The translations under genes were made by a program, and so were the position numbers. This document shows, piece by piece, positions 41,964-51,240 of a DNA stretch of 64,000 nt (within the stretch, counting starts at the first letter, position 1; every line of letters starts with the position of its first letter). The DNA comes from Streptomyces californicus. Its GTDB lineage: Bacteria; Actinomycetota; Actinomycetes; Streptomycetales; Streptomycetaceae. The stretch is from assembly GCF_000717645.1 (NCBI RefSeq), contig NZ_JNZZ01000020.1, forward strand, positions 1 through 64,000, in the 5' to 3' direction. Below the pieces are notes generated by a model, which worked only from the letters and a program-made list of their open reading frames with translations, was not told the origin of the DNA and ran no database searches.

Positions 41964-42437
41964 TCAGTCGGGGTCCCCGGCCGCCTGTTCCACCAGCGGG
42001 ATGATCCGCAGCGGGACCGGGTTCTCCATGACGATCGCCGTGGAGGCCCGGACGATGCCATCAAATCCGACAACCCGGTCGATCACCCGTTGGAGATCGG
42101 CGTTGGAACGGGCCACCAGGCGGCAGAACATGTCGCCGTGCCCGGTCGTGGTGTGCAGCTCCAGTACCTCCGGAACGCCGCCCAAGTGCGCCCGTACGTC
42201 CGCCCCTTGGCCCTGCTTGATCTCCAGCGTGGCGAACGCGGTGACCGGGTATCCGAGCGCCGCCGGGTCCACGTCCGGCCCGAATCCCCGGATGACGCCA
42301 TTCGATTGAAGCCGGTCCAGCCGCGCCTGCACGGTCCCGCGCGCCACCCCGAGCCGCCGGGATGCTTCGAGGACGCCGATCCGCGGTTCCCGTGCCAGGA
42401 GCACGATGAGCCGCCCGTCCAGATGATCGATCGCCAT
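41964..42437 (-). CDS. Lrp/AsnC-family regulator divergent from hpd
   Basis: The protein has 157 aa. The N-terminal HTH reads LDGRLIVLLAREPRIGVLEA and SRRLGVARGTVQARLDRL. The RAM ligand domain has VTAFATLEIKQG and TGHGDMFCRLVARSNADLQ. Divergence from 4-hydroxyphenylpyruvate dioxygenase suggests control of tyrosine catabolism in response to an aromatic amino acid. The TGCGCA boxes between the genes are the likely binding sites. Confidence 0.86.
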   Translation of the reverse strand: MAIDHLDGRLIVLLAREPRIGVLEASRRLGVARGTVQARLDRLQSNGVIRGFGPDVDPAALGYPVTAFATLEIKQGQGADVRAHLGGVPEVLELHTTTGHGDMFCRLVARSNADLQRVIDRVVGFDGIVRASTAIVMENPVPLRIIPLVEQAAGDPD

Positions 42438-42493
42438 GACGCCGCCTCCGGTGGTCAGCCTGTACAGATAGTCCGGCCATCATGGCGACCGGC

Positions 42494-43705
<1,212 letters not shown>

Positions 43706-43726
43706 CCCGTACCCCGGTACGGAACG

Positions 43727-43767
43727 CGCCGCCGCGGCCCGGGGCAGTACCCCGGACCGCGGCGGCG
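43727..43767. terminator. bidirectional terminator between hpd and the TPR gene
   Basis: CGCCGCCGCGG pairs with CCGCGGCGGCG, with an inner CCGGGG/CCCCGG stem and a CAGTA loop. It is placed between two convergent genes. Confidence 0.7.
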
Positions 43768-43802
43768 TCCTCCCGTCATGAGCGCCCGCCGCCGCGCCGG
43801 AC

Positions 43803-45512
43803 TCACGCGCCCCGCGCCACCGGGGCCGCGCCGTCCGACCCGGACTCCTCGGGCCTCCCCGGCGTCTCCCGCGACGCGGAGGGGGAGGGGGAAGAGGAGG
43901 GGGCGGCGGGCGCGGAGGCCGTGCGGGACGGCGCCGGCGCCGGGGCCTGGGGCTTCTTCGGCTCGGGCGTCACCTCGCGCCTCACCTCCGGTTCGGGGGC
44001 CGGCGGCGGAGACGGCCGCATGTCGCCCGGACCGCCCGCCGGCGGCTCGCCCAGCGCGTCCAGGGCGTCCCGGGCCAGCGGCGCGGCGAGCGGCGAGAAC
44101 GCCGGATTGGTGCGCACCGCCTGCTCCAGGTTCCGGCGCGCGGGGCCGTAGCTGCCCAGCTCCCGCTGGATCGCCCCCAGGTGGTACGCGTACGAGGCGT
44201 TCCGCACGCCCGTGTCGGCGGCCCGCCGGGCGTACTCCAGGCCCTCCTCGGACTCCCCCGCCCGGTGCAGCGCCCAGCCCAGCGCGTCCGCCACCGCCGC
44301 GCTGCGGTGCTGCCCCCGCCACTGGGCGCGCAGCAGCTCCACCGCCGCGTCCGGGTCCCCGTGGTCGGCCTCGAACCGGGCCAGCACCAGGGACTCGTCC
44401 ACCCCGGCCCTCTTCGCCGCGGCCACCATCTCGCGCAGCCTCGCGTACTGGGTGCGGGCGTCCCCGTCCAGCCCGAGCGACGCGTACAACTCGCCCAGCT
44501 CCAGCGCGTACTCGGGGCGCGGCAGCTTCTCCAGCGCGCTCTGGTACGCGGACAGCGCCTCGTCGGTGCGCTCCAGCGCCACCAGCGCCCGCGCCCGGCC
44601 CGCCGACGACGCGTGGTGGCCGGGATCGGTGCGCAGGGCCGCGTCGAACTGGGCCAACGCCTCCGCCGCCTCGCCCCGCTCCCAGGCCAGCTCGCCCAGG
44701 CGGTGCAGCGCGTCCGCCTTCTCGGCCGGCCGCACCGCCCGGTCCGCCGCCTCCCGGGCGGTGGCCAGGGCGTCCTCGCGCCAGCCCTGGCCCCGGTACA
44801 GGTCGGCGGTGCGGGCCAGCGCCGGGACCCCCTTGCGCAGCTCGCCGAACTTCTCGGTCGCCGCGGTCGCCGCCTGCTGGTCGCCGAGCCCGGTGTAGGC
44901 GTCGATGAGGGCCGGGTACACGCTCCAGGTCTTCGGCTGCCGCTTCTCCACGCTCTCGCCCCACCGCTTCGCCGCGAGGAAGTCGTGCCGGGCGTTGGCC
45001 AGGGCCGCCAGCCCCACCCACGCCTCCCCGTTCCCGCGCTCGCCCGGCCGCGCCTCCAGCGACTGCTCCAGGGCCCGTTCGGCCCGCGCGTAGTACGCCG
45101 GATCGCCCGACCGCCGCGCCCACTCCACGTACGCCGAACCCAGCACCGCCAGGGACGGGGCGTCCTCCGGATGGGACTCCACCCACTTCTGCCGGTCCCC
45201 GATCAGCGCCGTCAGGTCGGAGAGCGAGGCGGGGGAGCCCGCGGCCGCCGCCGCCTCGGCCCGCTCGACCGGCCCCGGTTCCGCCGGCTTCCCGCCCTCC
45301 CGGCCGTCCACCGCCACCAGCGCCCCGGCCAGCAGCACCCCGGCCGCCACCGCGCCGAACGCGGCCCGGCGCAGCGTCGTGCGCAGGGTGGGCGGCGGCG
45401 GAGGCACGGCGGTGGCGCCTTCGGCGGGCAGCGCGTAGGGGTCCCCGGGGGGCGGCTCGGGCGGCTGGCGGGACTCCGGACCCTGTTGCGGCATGACATC
45501 CATGGCCATCAC
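43803..45512 (-). CDS. TPR-repeat membrane protein
   Basis: The protein is up to 569 aa. The start is uncertain: GTG 45512, ATG 45509 and ATG 45503 are all possible and no ribosome site decides. A Pro-rich cytoplasmic tail precedes one helix (AAFGAVAAGVLLAGALVAV). About eight tetratricopeptide repeats follow, for example LHRLGELAWERGEAAEALAQ and LGWALHRAGESEEGLEYARR. The last 90 residues are disordered Pro/Ser/Ala. It is probably an external or periplasmic-side scaffold; the partner is unknown. Confidence 0.78.
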   Translation of the reverse strand: MMAMDVMPQQGPESRQPPEPPPGDPYALPAEGATAVPPPPPTLRTTLRRAAFGAVAAGVLLAGALVAVDGREGGKPAEPGPVERAEAAAAAGSPASLSDLTALIGDRQKWVESHPEDAPSLAVLGSAYVEWARRSGDPAYYARAERALEQSLEARPGERGNGEAWVGLAALANARHDFLAAKRWGESVEKRQPKTWSVYPALIDAYTGLGDQQAATAATEKFGELRKGVPALARTADLYRGQGWREDALATAREAADRAVRPAEKADALHRLGELAWERGEAAEALAQFDAALRTDPGHHASSAGRARALVALERTDEALSAYQSALEKLPRPEYALELGELYASLGLDGDARTQYARLREMVAAAKRAGVDESLVLARFEADHGDPDAAVELLRAQWRGQHRSAAVADALGWALHRAGESEEGLEYARRAADTGVRNASYAYHLGAIQRELGSYGPARRNLEQAVRTNPAFSPLAAPLARDALDALGEPPAGGPGDMRPSPPPAPEPEVRREVTPEPKKPQAPAPAPSRTASAPAAPSSSPSPSASRETPGRPEESGSDGAAPVARGA

Positions 45513-45601
45513 TCTGCGTCAGTCATACGAGCACACTGCGCGTTGGGATCGTCTCCTGCTCACGGGTTCACACCATTGGCCCCGGGTGCCACGCTTGGAT
45601 C

Positions 45602-46969
45602 ATGAGCGATCTCCTCGAACGGCTGCGCACGGGACTGCCCCCCGAGGCGCTGATCACCGACCCGGACGTCACCGCGTCCTACGCCCACGACATGGCGAGC
45701 TTCTGCGCGGCCGGCACCCCGGCCGTCGTGGTCCTCCCGCGCACGGTCGAGCAGGTCCAGCACGTCATGCGCACCGCGACCGCGCTGCGCGTCCCGGTCG
45801 TCCCGCAGGGCGCCCGCACCGGCCTGTCCGGCGCGGCCAACGCCACGGACGGCTGCGTCGTGCTCTCCCTGGTGAAGATGGACCGCATCCTGGAGATCAG
45901 CCCGGTCGACCGGATCGCCGTCGTCGAACCGGGCGTCGTCAACGCGGTGCTGTCACGCGCTGTGAACGAACACGGGCTGTACTACCCGCCGGACCCCTCC
46001 AGTTGGGAGACGTGCACCATCGGCGGCAACATCGGCACCGCGTCCGGCGGCCTGTGCTGCGTGAAGTACGGGGTCACCGCCGAATACGTCCTGGGGCTCG
46101 ACGTCGTCCTCGCCGACGGACGGCTGCTGACCACCGGCCGGCGCACCGCCAAGGGCGTCGCCGGATACGACCTCACCCGGCTCTTCGTCGGCTCGGAGGG
46201 CAGCCTCGGCATCGTCGTCAAGGCCGTCCTCGCCCTCAAGCCGCAGCCGCCGCAGCAGCTCGTCCTCGCCGCCGAGTTCCCCTCCGCCGACGCCGCCTGT
46301 GACGCTGTGTGCCGGATCATGGAGCGCGGTCACACGCCGTCACTCCTCGAACTGATGGACCGTACGACCGTGCGTGCCGTCAACGCGCTGGCCTCCATGG
46401 GCCTGCCCGAGACCACCGAGGCGCTCCTCCTCTGCGCCTTCGACACGCCGGATCCCGCCTCCGACCTCGCCGCCGTCGGAGCGCTCTGCACCGCCGCCGG
46501 GGCCACCGAAGTGGTCCCGGCCGATAATCCGGCCGAGTCCGAACTCCTGCTCCAGGCGCGGCGGCTGGCCCTCACCGCGCTGGAGGCCGTCAAGTCCGCC
46601 ACGATGATCGACGACGTCTGCGTACCGCGCTCACAACTCGGCGCCATGCTCGCGGGCACGGCGGCCATCGCCGAGGAGTACGGCCTCACCATCGGCGTCT
46701 GCGCCCACGCGGGCGACGGCAACACCCACCCCACCGTCTGCTTCGACCAGGCCGACCCCGACGAGTCCCGCCGGGCCCGCGCCTCGTTCGACGCGATCAT
46801 GGCGCTCGGCCTGGAACTGGGCGGCACCATCACCGGCGAACACGGCGTCGGCGTCCTCAAGAAGGAGTGGCTCGCCCGCGAACTCGGCGACACCGGCGTC
46901 GAACTGCAACGCTCCATCAAGGCCGCCTTCGACCCGCTGAACCTCCTCAACCCCGGCAAGCTCTTCTGA
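45602..46969 (+). CDS. FAD-linked oxidase, glycolate oxidase GlcD-like
   Basis: The protein has 455 aa. The PCMH-type FAD domain has VPVVPQGARTGLSGAANATD and PPDPSSWETCTIGGNIGTAS, then GLDVVLADGRLLTTGRRTAK. The C-terminal FAD-oxidase domain contains the GVCAHAGDGNTHPTVCFD metal/His site and ends in EHGVGVLKKEWL and FDPLNLLNPGKLF. It would oxidise a 2-hydroxy acid such as glycolate or D-lactate. No GlcE/GlcF partners are near. CACGCT lies 6 bases before the ATG and there is no ribosome site. Confidence 0.88.
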   Translation: MSDLLERLRTGLPPEALITDPDVTASYAHDMASFCAAGTPAVVVLPRTVEQVQHVMRTATALRVPVVPQGARTGLSGAANATDGCVVLSLVKMDRILEISPVDRIAVVEPGVVNAVLSRAVNEHGLYYPPDPSSWETCTIGGNIGTASGGLCCVKYGVTAEYVLGLDVVLADGRLLTTGRRTAKGVAGYDLTRLFVGSEGSLGIVVKAVLALKPQPPQQLVLAAEFPSADAACDAVCRIMERGHTPSLLELMDRTTVRAVNALASMGLPETTEALLLCAFDTPDPASDLAAVGALCTAAGATEVVPADNPAESELLLQARRLALTALEAVKSATMIDDVCVPRSQLGAMLAGTAAIAEEYGLTIGVCAHAGDGNTHPTVCFDQADPDESRRARASFDAIMALGLELGGTITGEHGVGVLKKEWLARELGDTGVELQRSIKAAFDPLNLLNPGKLF

Positions 46970-46991
46970 CACCCCCCGTCCCCGGCAGCCC

Positions 46992-47477
46992 TCACGCCTC
47001 GCCGTCCTGCGAGGACGCCTCGTCCGACGACGACCACGGGTCGCTCAGCCACAGGTCGTCGGCGGGCAGCGGAGCCAGCAGCTCCGCCAGCGCCTCGTCC
47101 ATCCCGAGCCGGTCGCTCTCGGTGCCCGGCGGCACCACGCGCAGCGTCCGCTCCACCCAGGCGGCCACGGCGGCCGACGGCACCTCCAGCAGCGCGTTGC
47201 CGTCGGGGGAGGTGAGGGCCACGCAGATGACGCTGCGGCCCGCGACCTTCGTCGGCCAGATCCGCACGTCCCCGTGCCCGCACGGCCGGAACACGCCCTC
47301 CACCAGCAGCTCCCGGGCGAACGTCCAGTGCACGGGCGACTCGGAGCCGATGTGGAAGGCGACGTGCACGGCGAACGGGTCGTCCGTGCGGTACGTCAGC
47401 CGGGCGGGCACGGGAATGGACCGCTCGGGGGACAGGACCAGCTTCAGCTCCAGCTCACGTTCCACGATGTTCATCAT
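46992..47477 (-). CDS. ssgG: SsgA-like sporulation/cell-division regulator, probably SsgG
   Basis: The protein has 161 aa from ATG 47477; starts at 47474 and 47504 are also possible. It is a clear SALP: ELELKLVLSPERSIPVPARL, TYRTDDPFAVHVAFHIGSES, VHWTFARELLVEGVFRPCGH, GDVRIWPTKVAGRSVICVAL and PPGTESDRLGMDEALAELL. These streptomycete-specific proteins position septa or peptidoglycan enzymes during sporulation. The assignment to SsgG rests on gene order, which matches my memory of SCO2924 near hpd. The C-terminus adds an acidic DLWLSDPWSSSDEASSQDG tail. Confidence 0.83.
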   Translation of the reverse strand: MMNIVERELELKLVLSPERSIPVPARLTYRTDDPFAVHVAFHIGSESPVHWTFARELLVEGVFRPCGHGDVRIWPTKVAGRSVICVALTSPDGNALLEVPSAAVAAWVERTLRVVPPGTESDRLGMDEALAELLAPLPADDLWLSDPWSSSDEASSQDGEA

Positions 47478-47725
47478 CGATCCGCACGACCTTCCGGTAC
47501 TCATGGGCCGGTCCCGTGACCGTCCCGCACCAGGAGAGAGCGCCCTGCCCGCCAACTATGACGCGACTTCTCAAAAAAACTTTCCGGCGGTCCCGAAAGG
47601 GGCCCAAAGAGGCGGACCGGCCCGGGGGCGGGCGGCTGTCTGATAGATGTGGACCCTTGTATTGAGGCCGTCCGCCCGCAGCACCGGGGACGGCCTGTGG
47701 CCTCGAAGAGATACGGGACCCGCTG
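47478..47725. promoter_or_regulatory. divergent region, ssgG / RDD gene
   Basis: No gene is seen. An A7 run (about 47573) in otherwise GC-rich DNA and TAGATG at about 47644 may be promoter parts for the two divergent genes. Confidence 0.3.
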
Positions 47726-49654
47726 ATGAGCGCGCCAACCCCGGCACCCGGTGACGAAAGCCCGCGCGAGGGCTACTACCCCGACCCCTCCATCCCCGGG
47801 TACGTCCGCTACTGGAACGGCGCCTCCTGGGTCCCCGGTACGAGCCGCCCCGCGCCCGCCGCGCCCGCGCCCGCCGTGCGGGACGCCCCGGCTGAGGAGA
47901 CGGGCCCGATCTTCTTCGACGAGGAGGAGGCCGCCCTCCAGGACGGCCCGGGTGCTGCCTCCCCGGCACAGGAGCCGTCGGCAGCGGGCTTCCCGGCACA
48001 GGAGCCGCCGGGCGCGGGCTTCCCGGGGCAGGCGTCGTCGGGTGCGGTCGCGGGCGGATCGGGCGAACCCGCCGCGCGCCCGGGGGAGTCGGCCTCCGTG
48101 TGGCAGGCCGACACCGCGCGCCAGACCGGGTTCGGCGGCGAACGGGACCACCGGGTCGACTGGCCCGATCCGGCCGGGGAGCCCGCACCCGAATCCGACC
48201 GGTCCACGCCGCCGGCCGACCCGCGCGCACCGCTCTCCCCGGACCCGGCCGCCGGCGGGGCGCTGCCGGGGATGCGGGACGGGGGCGGCCGGCCCGCCGT
48301 GGAGCCCGTTGCGACGCGCCCGCCGGCCGAGGGGACGGTCACGCTCCGCGCGTCGGGCGCCCGTAACAGCGCCCCGGGGTCCGACGTCGTACGGTTCGGC
48401 TCCCCGCAGCCCGTGCCCGAACCGGCCGCCCCCGCGCCGGCCGCCCCCGCGCCGGCCGCCCCGGCCGAGCCCGCCGCGCCGCAGGGTCCGCAGAACCTGA
48501 GCGCGGCCCGGCACAGCATCGCCCCGGCGCCCGAGCCCCGGGCCCTTCCGGCCCCGGCGCGGCCGACGTCCCCTCAGGCGCTCCCGGCCCAGGCGCAGGA
48601 CCGGCCGACACCGCATCAGGCGCAGGGGGCGCAGGCGGCTCAAGCGCACGCGGCACACCAGGCCCCACCGCACCGTCAGTCCCACCTGCCCGCACAGTCG
48701 CACACACCCCAGCAGTCGCACGCGCCCCAGCAGCCCCAGCAGCACCAGCCGTCCCTCGCGCCTCAGCAACCGCAGATGCCTCAACCGTCCCACCCATCAC
48801 CGGCACCCCAGCAGTCACAGCCACCACACCAGGCGCACCAGCCGCAGCAGGCGCTTCCGCCAAGCCGGCCCCAGTACCCCCAGCCGTACGCCCCCGTGCA
48901 GCAGGCGTCCCTGCCGCAGGCGGCGGCCCCCGGCCAACTCCCCGCAGCCGCGCCCGCCCTCCCCGATCCCGTACGGACGCCGTCCGCCGCGCCCGCGCCC
49001 CACGCGGCCCCGCACACCCCGGGACCCGGCGGCGGTCCGGTCTCGTGGGCGCAGCAGGGCCCCGGGCCGGGCCGGCCCGAACAGCCGCACCTCCAGGGCG
49101 CCGACCAGCCCGTCGTGCCCTGGAAGCCCCCGGTCGACGACCCCTTCCAGCGGCTCGCCCGCGACCAGGCGTCGGCCCGGCCCGCCGGGCTCGGCAAGCG
49201 GTTCGCCGCCCGGCTGGTCGACAACCTGGTGCTCGGCGCGGTCGTCGGGGCGGCGGCGATCCCGCTGACCGTCCGCGCGCTCGACCACATCGACCGCAAG
49301 ATCACCGCGGCGAAGGAGACCGGAGAAACCGTCACCGTCTGGCTGCTGGACTCCACCACCGGGTCCCTGCTGGGCGCTCTGCTCGCCGCCTTCCTGCTCC
49401 TCGGCTTCCTCCTGGAGGCGCTGCCGACCGCCAAGTGGGGCCGCACGCTGGGCAAGAAGCTGTTCGGACTCGACGTACGGGACATCGAGTCGCACGAGAC
49501 GCCGTCGCTGGGCGCGGCCCTGCGCCGCTGGCTCGTCTACGGCGTGCTGGGACTGGTCGTCCTCGGCGTGGTCAACGTGCTGTGGTGCCTGTTCGACCGC
49601 CCCTGGCGGCAGTGCTGGCACGACAAGGCGGCCCGGACGTTCGTGGCGGGCTGA
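47726..49654 (+). CDS. RDD-family membrane protein with DUF2510 and long Pro/Gln/Ala-rich linker
   Basis: The protein has 642 aa. Residues about 15-45 are a DUF2510 module (GYYPDPSIPGYVRYWNGASW). About 50-470 are low-complexity Pro/Ala/Gln/His, including HTPQQSHAPQQPQQHQPS. The RDD domain starts at GLGKRFAARLVDNLVLGAVV, and three helices follow with KWGRTLGKKLFGLDVRD. RDD proteins are membrane transport-like proteins of unclear role. An additional RDD gene lies directly downstream. Confidence 0.83.
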   Translation: MSAPTPAPGDESPREGYYPDPSIPGYVRYWNGASWVPGTSRPAPAAPAPAVRDAPAEETGPIFFDEEEAALQDGPGAASPAQEPSAAGFPAQEPPGAGFPGQASSGAVAGGSGEPAARPGESASVWQADTARQTGFGGERDHRVDWPDPAGEPAPESDRSTPPADPRAPLSPDPAAGGALPGMRDGGGRPAVEPVATRPPAEGTVTLRASGARNSAPGSDVVRFGSPQPVPEPAAPAPAAPAPAAPAEPAAPQGPQNLSAARHSIAPAPEPRALPAPARPTSPQALPAQAQDRPTPHQAQGAQAAQAHAAHQAPPHRQSHLPAQSHTPQQSHAPQQPQQHQPSLAPQQPQMPQPSHPSPAPQQSQPPHQAHQPQQALPPSRPQYPQPYAPVQQASLPQAAAPGQLPAAAPALPDPVRTPSAAPAPHAAPHTPGPGGGPVSWAQQGPGPGRPEQPHLQGADQPVVPWKPPVDDPFQRLARDQASARPAGLGKRFAARLVDNLVLGAVVGAAAIPLTVRALDHIDRKITAAKETGETVTVWLLDSTTGSLLGALLAAFLLLGFLLEALPTAKWGRTLGKKLFGLDVRDIESHETPSLGAALRRWLVYGVLGLVVLGVVNVLWCLFDRPWRQCWHDKAARTFVAG

Positions 49655-49819
49655 GCCCGCGTCAGACCGCCGCCCGCCCACCGGACAGGCGGAGTCGTCC
49701 TATATGACGAACCGGCCGGACGGGTGGAGACATGCCGGTGGATACCCGTATGCCACCGCCCGTCCCCCGAACGCCCCTGAGCCGTTGCGGGCCCCCGGGG
49801 TGCGGGATGCACTGCCCCC

Positions 49820-50488
49820 ATGAGCAACGACCAGCCGACGCCCGGCCAGCCGCCCGAGGACGACGATCCGTTCCTCAAGAAGCCGCAGGAGCCCCCGCCG
49901 CCGTCCTCCGGTCAGCCGTACGGCAGCGCACCGCCCCCGCCCCCTCCGCCGCCCCCGCCGAACGACCCGTACGGCGGTGGCGGCGGCTTCGGCGCCCCCG
50001 ATCCGCTGGCCGGGATGCCGCCGCTCGCGGAGCCGGGCAAGCGCATCCTGGCGCGGCTCATCGACTTCCTCGTCATCTCCATCCCGCTGTACCTGATCTC
50101 GCTGCCCTGGGGCGGCGCGGTCGACGTCAACGGGGACGGCGACGACGGCTTCGGGGACGCGGTCGCCAACGGGTACAGCGGGCACCAGCTCGTGTGGTCG
50201 CTCATCGGCCTGGTGGTGTACGTCGCCTATGACACCTACTTCACGCACAAGGACGGCCGCACGCTGGGCAAGCGGTTGCTGAAGATGCGGGTCGCGATGC
50301 TCAACGACGGCCGGGTGCCCGACACCGGGGCCGCGCTGATGCGGGCCGTCGTGCTGTGGGCTCCGGCGCTGCTCTGCTGCCCGTGCCTGTGGTGGCTGAT
50401 CAACATCGTGCTGATGTTCACCGACAAACCCTACCGGCAGGGGTTGCAGGACAAGGCGGCCAAGACGGTCGTCGTCACCGTCCGCTGA
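49820..50488 (+). CDS. RDD-family membrane protein, short paralogue
   Basis: The protein has 222 aa. The N-terminus is Pro-rich (ten consecutive Pro near residue 38, then NDPYGGGGGFG). The RDD domain is EPGKRILARLIDFLVISIPL, then a second helix in LVWSLIGLVVYVAYDTYF, KDGRTLGKRLLKMRVAML, and a third helix with an unusual LLCCPCLWWL Cys cluster. It has the same domain as the upstream protein and is probably co-transcribed with it. Confidence 0.85.
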   Translation: MSNDQPTPGQPPEDDDPFLKKPQEPPPPSSGQPYGSAPPPPPPPPPPNDPYGGGGGFGAPDPLAGMPPLAEPGKRILARLIDFLVISIPLYLISLPWGGAVDVNGDGDDGFGDAVANGYSGHQLVWSLIGLVVYVAYDTYFTHKDGRTLGKRLLKMRVAMLNDGRVPDTGAALMRAVVLWAPALLCCPCLWWLINIVLMFTDKPYRQGLQDKAAKTVVVTVR

Positions 50489-50510
50489 CGACCGCCCGGC
50501 GCCCGGCCGC

Positions 50511-50825
50511 TCAGCGGCGCAGCGAGTGCTCGTCGACCCGCGTCGGCGGGCGTCCCGCCGGGACCCGCTCCCGCACTCCGACGGGCCGCGGGGCGTGGCG
50601 CGTCGGGTCGGCGGTCCGACCGGACGTCCCCGCCCCGGCCTCCGCCGTCGCGGGGCGCGCGGCCGGCAGGCGCAGCGCCACCAGGAGGCCGAGGACCAGC
50701 GCGACCGCCCCGGCGGCGGCCACGGCGGCGACGGACTGGGCGCGGAACAGCAGCAGCAGGGCGAGCGTCGTGACGACGACGGTGGCCGAACCGTAGGCGA
50801 ACTGTGCGGCAGTCGGACGCGGCAT
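50511..50825 (-). CDS. small two-helix membrane protein
   Basis: The protein has 104 aa from ATG 50825, with GAGGACGGAA upstream. Two membrane helices (FAYGSATVVVTTLALLLLF and VAAVAAAGAVALVLGLLVAL) are followed by a basic, disordered tail. It is convergent with the RDD gene, with 22 bases between stops. The family is unknown; similar proteins are common in Streptomyces. Confidence 0.7.
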   Translation of the reverse strand: MPRPTAAQFAYGSATVVVTTLALLLLFRAQSVAAVAAAGAVALVLGLLVALRLPAARPATAEAGAGTSGRTADPTRHAPRPVGVRERVPAGRPPTRVDEHSLRR

Positions 50826-51240
50826 GGCGGGTTCCGTCCTCGGGACGTCGGATGGGCGGATCGGTCGGCACGATCGTGCGCACCGAACGACCCTACGACG
50901 GTGGGTGCCCGCCTCGGACCGGTAGTAAGCGTGACCTAACGCACGGTACCGGTGCACAGGGGGCGCACAGAGTCACGCCTCTCACCAACCGGACGGCGCG
51001 ACGCGCCCGTTGGCACCGGTCCGGCGGCCGGATCCGGACGCCCGACGTTCCTTTACCGTTCCCATACCGTCCGCATACCGGAAATGCCCTCCGCATAGTG
51101 CACTTGGCCTGTTCAAGTCAAGGTCTGTCTTTTCTCTCATAACTCCGATCGAATGTCGTCACTTGTGACGCGTTGACGCGCGCGGCCCTCTTCACACCCC
51201 CCTGGCCGCAGCGCGGAACGCCCGGGGAGGACTGCTTCAA
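50826..51240. promoter_or_regulatory. upstream region of the M6 protease
   Basis: About 415 bases without a gene. CCGTTCCCATACCGTCCGCATACCG near 51050 contains a repeated ATACCG step. CGTCAC-TT-GTGACG (51157-51170) is a perfect dyad about 75 bases before the start codon and could be an operator. No sure promoter was found. Confidence 0.35.
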
